Source: 1-14-0-10-37-14 sp037130845 (lineage in GTDB: Bacteria; Patescibacteriota; Patescibacteriia; Patescibacteriales; Patescibacteriaceae). Taken from it: a stretch of 6,952 nt of DNA. Where the stretch lies: assembly GCA_037130845.1 (NCBI GenBank), contig JBAXSE010000038.1, positions 1 to 6,952 on the forward strand, read 5' to 3'. The position numbers and the translations under genes are program-made. The notes under the pieces are model-generated. The model saw only the letters and a program-made list of their open reading frames with translations. It ran no database searches and was not told where the DNA came from. How positions within the stretch are numbered: position 1 is the stretch's first letter; every line of letters begins with the position of its first letter. This document shows, in pieces, positions 5,307-6,952 of the stretch.

Positions 5307-5324
5307 CGTCCCTTTGGAGGGGCG
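5307..5324 (+). other. GC-rich hairpin in the leader of the thioredoxin-fold gene
   Basis: CGTCCCT (5307-5313) pairs with AGGGGCG (5318-5324) with one wobble around a TTGG loop, 29 nt before the ATG. It stands out against AT-rich surroundings and may be another small palindromic repeat or a leader structure affecting translation. Confidence 0.45.
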
Positions 5325-5353
5325 GACTTCCCTTACAATTAAGTAACAAAAAT

Positions 5354-6391
5354 ATGGGTAATGAAAAGAAGAGCAAGAATCTGATCATCCTGGCTGTGGT
5401 GATCATCCTCTTTGTGGTCGGAGTTTTTCTGACCAAAAATCAGGCTGCCAAGACTTTGACTCCAGCCGAAGCCAAAGCTAAGACCGAACAGTTCATCAAG
5501 GATAATTTGTTGAGCGAAGGTACGAAATTCACCTTGAGTGATGCTAAGGAATATAATGCCGGGTTGTATGAGGTTGATGTAACACTCGATGGTTCCAAGG
5601 AGCCAATCAAGTCTTATATCACTAAAGACGGAAAGTTGTTTGTGCCACAGGGTATGGACATTGCCGAAGTTACCAAGCAAACCGCTGATAGCAAAAAAGC
5701 CGCTGGCGCTACTGATCCGGCTGCCGCCGCCAAAACCGCTCCAGCCACCGAAGCTCCTAAGAGCGATAAGCCGGTTGTTGAAGTATTCGTTATGAGCTAT
5801 TGCCCATATGGCACTCAGATTGAAAAGGGTATTATTCCTGTAGCCCAGGCTTTGGGCAAGACTATTGATTTCAAAATCAAGTTCGTTGATTATGCTATGC
5901 ATGGCGACAAGGAGCTTAAGGAAAACATGTTCCAGTATTGCATCGATCAAGAGCAGCATGACAAAATGTTGACTTATGTCGATTGCTTTGTGAAATCAGC
6001 CGCGGGCGACCAGGCCGGTTGCGCCGCCTCTACTAAGGTTGATGTCAAAAAAGCCAATGCCTGTGTGGCAAAGGTGGACAAGCAATTCAAGATTATGGAA
6101 GTCTTTGGCAAAGGCCAGAGCGCTTGGGGCAGCCAGTTCCCTCCATTCCCGGTTTACGCTGCTGACAACAAGAAATACAGCGTTGGCGGTTCGCCAACCC
6201 TGATCATTAATGGCAAAGAGATTTCTGCCAGTCGTGACGCCGCTTCTTTGGCTAAGGTCATCTGCGGAGCTTTCAATAAGGCTCCTGCCGAATGTTCCAA
6301 GGCTTTTGATGCTACTGCTCCAGCCGCCGGCTTCGGCTCTGCCGCCGCTCCTGCCGGGGCCGCTCCAGCCGCCAACTGCGCTACCAACTAA
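5354..6391 (+). CDS. Membrane-anchored DsbA-like thioredoxin-fold protein with CPYG site
   Basis: A 345-aa protein. Residues 9-26 are an uncleaved-type N-terminal hydrophobic anchor after a basic start, placing the rest outside the membrane. Residues 34-105 form a small alpha/beta domain ending in SYITKDGKLFVPQG, often seen before thioredoxin domains in archaeal and CPR proteins. An Ala/Pro linker (about 113-138) leads to the thioredoxin-like domain: VEVFVMSYCPYG with C150, and GGSPTLIING with the cis-proline P281. The second active-site cysteine of CxxC is absent (G153). Seven more cysteines (C196, C211, C223, C237, C304, C314, C342) allow internal disulfides. The tail (320-345) is Ala/Pro-rich low complexity. 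Role inferred: thiol-disulfide chemistry or folding of secreted proteins. The ATG at 5354 is preferred over an in-frame TTG at 5303, which would put a hairpin-encoded stretch before the membrane anchor. It has its own promoter and terminator. Confidence 0.88.
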   Translation: MGNEKKSKNLIILAVVIILFVVGVFLTKNQAAKTLTPAEAKAKTEQFIKDNLLSEGTKFTLSDAKEYNAGLYEVDVTLDGSKEPIKSYITKDGKLFVPQGMDIAEVTKQTADSKKAAGATDPAAAAKTAPATEAPKSDKPVVEVFVMSYCPYGTQIEKGIIPVAQALGKTIDFKIKFVDYAMHGDKELKENMFQYCIDQEQHDKMLTYVDCFVKSAAGDQAGCAASTKVDVKKANACVAKVDKQFKIMEVFGKGQSAWGSQFPPFPVYAADNKKYSVGGSPTLIINGKEISASRDAASLAKVICGAFNKAPAECSKAFDATAPAAGFGSAAAPAGAAPAANCATN

Positions 6392-6410
6392 CAAGAATCG
6401 ATTGAAATAA

Positions 6411-6446
6411 AATGCTCCTCCATATTATATGGAGGAGCATTTGTTT
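6411..6446 (+). terminator. Long perfect terminator hairpin after the thioredoxin-fold gene
   Basis: A perfect 13-bp stem (6411-6423 with 6429-6441) around a 5-nt loop is followed by TGTTTTAT. It begins 19 nt after the stop codon. The short A-run before it and T-run after it might let it work in both directions. Confidence 0.85.
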
Positions 6447-6491
6447 TATGCGCCGCTATTCCTTCTTAAAACCGGTTGATTGGGGGTAAAC

Positions 6492-6572
6492 TTGGTTAAT
6501 CTGTTAATTATATTGATGGTTATGATTATTGCTGCCTTTTTGGCTCATATTTTGAGCCTAACCTTGGCTTAA
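6492..6572 (+). CDS. Possible small hydrophobic peptide (doubtful)
   Basis: A short frame closes with TAA at 6570-6572. From a TTG at 6492, 5 nt after a GGGGG run, it would encode 26 residues that are almost all hydrophobic; from the ATG at 6516 it would encode 18 residues (MVMIIAAFLAHILSLTLA). One membrane helix is predicted. No promoter is visible between the preceding terminator and this frame, and the length is well within chance. It is listed because small membrane peptides are easily missed. Confidence 0.2.
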   Translation: MVNLLIILMVMIIAAFLAHILSLTLA

Positions 6573-6589
6573 AATACGGCGAGCCAAAA
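6538..6589 (+). other. Competing inverted repeats upstream of the rRNA promoter
   Basis: GGCTCA/TGAGCC (6542-6547 with 6553-6558) and TTGGCT/AGCCAA (6564-6569 with 6582-6587) can form two side-by-side hairpins. Alternatively TTTTGGCTC (6538-6546) pairs exactly over 9 bp with GAGCCAAAA (6581-6589). The two folds exclude each other. The site ends 3 nt before the -35 box, so it could act as DNA (regulator binding) or, in read-through RNA, as a switch. Confidence 0.4.
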
Positions 6590-6592
6590 CTC

Positions 6593-6620
6593 TTGACATA
6601 TATTTTTATTAATGTATAAT
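6593..6620 (+). promoter_or_regulatory. Sigma-70-type promoter upstream of 23S rRNA
   Basis: TTGACA (6593-6598), a 16-nt AT-rich spacer and a perfect TATAAT (6615-6620), with TG directly before the -10. This is the best promoter in the window and fits the demands of an rRNA gene. The predicted start is near 6627, about 215 nt before the mature 23S end. Confidence 0.8.
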
Positions 6621-6639
6621 GGCTATTGCTGTTAATAAT

Positions 6640-6684
6640 ATGAAAAAATTGTTTAATTTATTGGGTGAAACCCAAGGTGGCTAA
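6640..6684 (+). other. Short open frame in the rRNA leader (MKKLFNLLGETQGG)
   Basis: An ATG about 13 nt after the predicted transcription start opens a 14-codon frame ended by TAA at 6682-6684. It lacks a Shine-Dalgarno, and its middle forms a hairpin (TTGGGT/ACCCAA, 6661-6666 with 6670-6675). It precedes a terminator-like hairpin, which recalls a leader-peptide attenuator, but it may be a chance frame. Confidence 0.25.
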
Positions 6685-6710
6685 CAAAGGCTTGAACAAA
6701 GCTCTAGATT

Positions 6711-6734
6711 AGCTGCTCAATCGAGCGGTTTTTT
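6711..6734 (+). terminator. Terminator-like hairpin in the 23S leader
   Basis: AGCTGCTC (6711-6718) pairs with GAGCGGTT (6723-6730) with two wobbles around an AATC loop, and the T-run 6729-6734 follows. Upstream, GGCTT/AAGCT (6689-6693 with 6699-6703) and AGCT/AGCT (6700-6703 with 6711-6714) can form alternative pairings; the latter uses part of the terminator's left arm. It could end a short leader RNA or act as an attenuator before the rRNA. Confidence 0.6.
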
Positions 6735-6741
6735 ATTAACA

Positions 6742-6755
6742 TGGCACTTTAACAA
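6742..6755 (+). promoter_or_regulatory. boxA-like antitermination site
   Basis: TGGCACTTTAACAA closely resembles the bacterial rrn boxA core (TGCTCTTTAACA). In rRNA leaders this RNA element recruits NusB/NusE so that polymerase reads through the long operon. Its position about 86 nt before the 23S gene supports direct transcription of this 23S from an upstream promoter. Confidence 0.65.
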
Positions 6756-6815
6756 CTGAATAAGCTAGTAAAAAAATAGATCAATAAATATAAGATTGGA
6801 GTCCAGTATATATAG

Positions 6816-6841
6816 CCACACTTTTAAAGGTAAAAGTGTGG
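6816..6841 (+). other. 11-bp hairpin abutting the 23S 5' end
   Basis: CCACACTTTTA (6816-6826) pairs perfectly with TAAAAGTGTGG (6831-6841) around an AAGG loop. Its last base coincides with the predicted first base of mature 23S. It may mark a precursor-processing site; whether it competes with the usual 5'-3' flank pairing cannot be judged because the 3' end lies outside the window. Confidence 0.6.
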
Positions 6842-6952
6842 GAAAATCTCGTAAGGGTATACGGTGGATGCCTTGACTCAAAAAGACGATGAAGGACGTA
6901 GCAGCCTGCGATAAGCTGCGGTGAGGTGGCAAGCAACCTTTGACCCGCAGAT
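6841..6952 (+). rRNA. rrl: 23S ribosomal RNA, 5' end (partial)
   Basis: The segments TAAGGGTATACGGTGGATGC (6852-6871), GATGAAGGACGT (6888-6899) and CTGCGATAAGC (6906-6916) match the conserved 5' end of bacterial 23S rRNA. Lining up with E. coli UAAGCGUACACGGUGGAUGCC, with no gap, puts nucleotide 1 near 6841. The gene continues beyond the window. No 16S gene and no tRNA gene precede it within the 6.8 kb shown, and it has its own promoter and boxA, so it is not in a standard 16S-23S-5S order. Confidence 0.95.

Noticed and set aside
5303..5353. TTG start extending the thioredoxin-fold protein by 17 residues
   Set aside because: The extension is encoded by a GC-rich hairpin and would place a non-signal-like stretch before the basic N-terminus and membrane anchor; the ATG at 5354 gives a normal anchor.
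6442..6840. tRNA gene in the leader of 23S
   Set aside because: No cloverleaf with a TTCRANY T-loop and matching acceptor stem could be found by eye.

Overview
The window looks like chromosome from an ultra-small-genome bacterium of the candidate phyla radiation (Patescibacteria, Parcubacteria-like). The evidence is indirect: short compact genes, AT-rich simple repeats in nearly every gap, no clear Shine-Dalgarno before any of the five protein genes, a membrane-anchored DsbA-like protein with a CPYG site of the kind known from CPR and archaea, and a 23S rRNA gene with no 16S or tRNA gene before it. Placement below that level is not supported. All five protein genes and the rRNA gene are on the + strand.

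Layout. 1-436 is non-coding and full of hairpin repeats. 437-943 is ruvC (Holliday junction resolvase). 944-1287 holds more repeat sequence, a strong terminator (1110-1133) and a strong promoter (1136-1164). 1288-1935 is a UlaG/COG2220-type metallo-beta-lactamase-fold hydrolase. 2046-2540 is an unrecognised single-pass membrane protein with a charged helical N-terminus. 2566-5070 is gyrA, ended by a terminator at 5108-5133. 5237-5265 is a near-consensus promoter with a perfect palindrome in its spacer, driving a secreted, membrane-anchored thioredoxin-fold protein (5354-6391) that ends in a long perfect terminator hairpin. 6392-6840 is the leader region of a 23S rRNA gene: promoter, short open frame, terminator-like hairpin, boxA, then an 11-bp hairpin touching the rRNA 5' end. 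The 23S gene starts at about 6841 and runs off the window.

The most unusual part is around ruvC. Six copies of a hairpin element sit within about 1.1 kb. In repeat orientation each has a GGAGAT foot, a stem whose sequence differs from copy to copy but stays paired, and an exit close to GATAAATGCA. Four copies form two larger units, each a head-to-head hairpin pair with a spacer of about 120 nt (17-228 and 910-1105). The units are homologous to each other in inverted orientation, at about three quarters identity by hand alignment, and bracket ruvC. One hairpin ends 2-3 nt before the ruvC start; another supplies RuvC's last ten codons and most of its stop codon. This resembles paired REP elements (BIME/REPIN) or non-autonomous IS200/IS605-type elements, but no transposase is in the window and the family is not one I can name.

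The genes do not form one pathway. ruvC and gyrA both act on DNA topology and recombination; the DsbA-like protein works outside the membrane; the 23S gene has its own promoter. Transcription appears to be split into at least four units: ruvC; the hydrolase, membrane protein and gyrA; the DsbA-like gene; and the rRNA.
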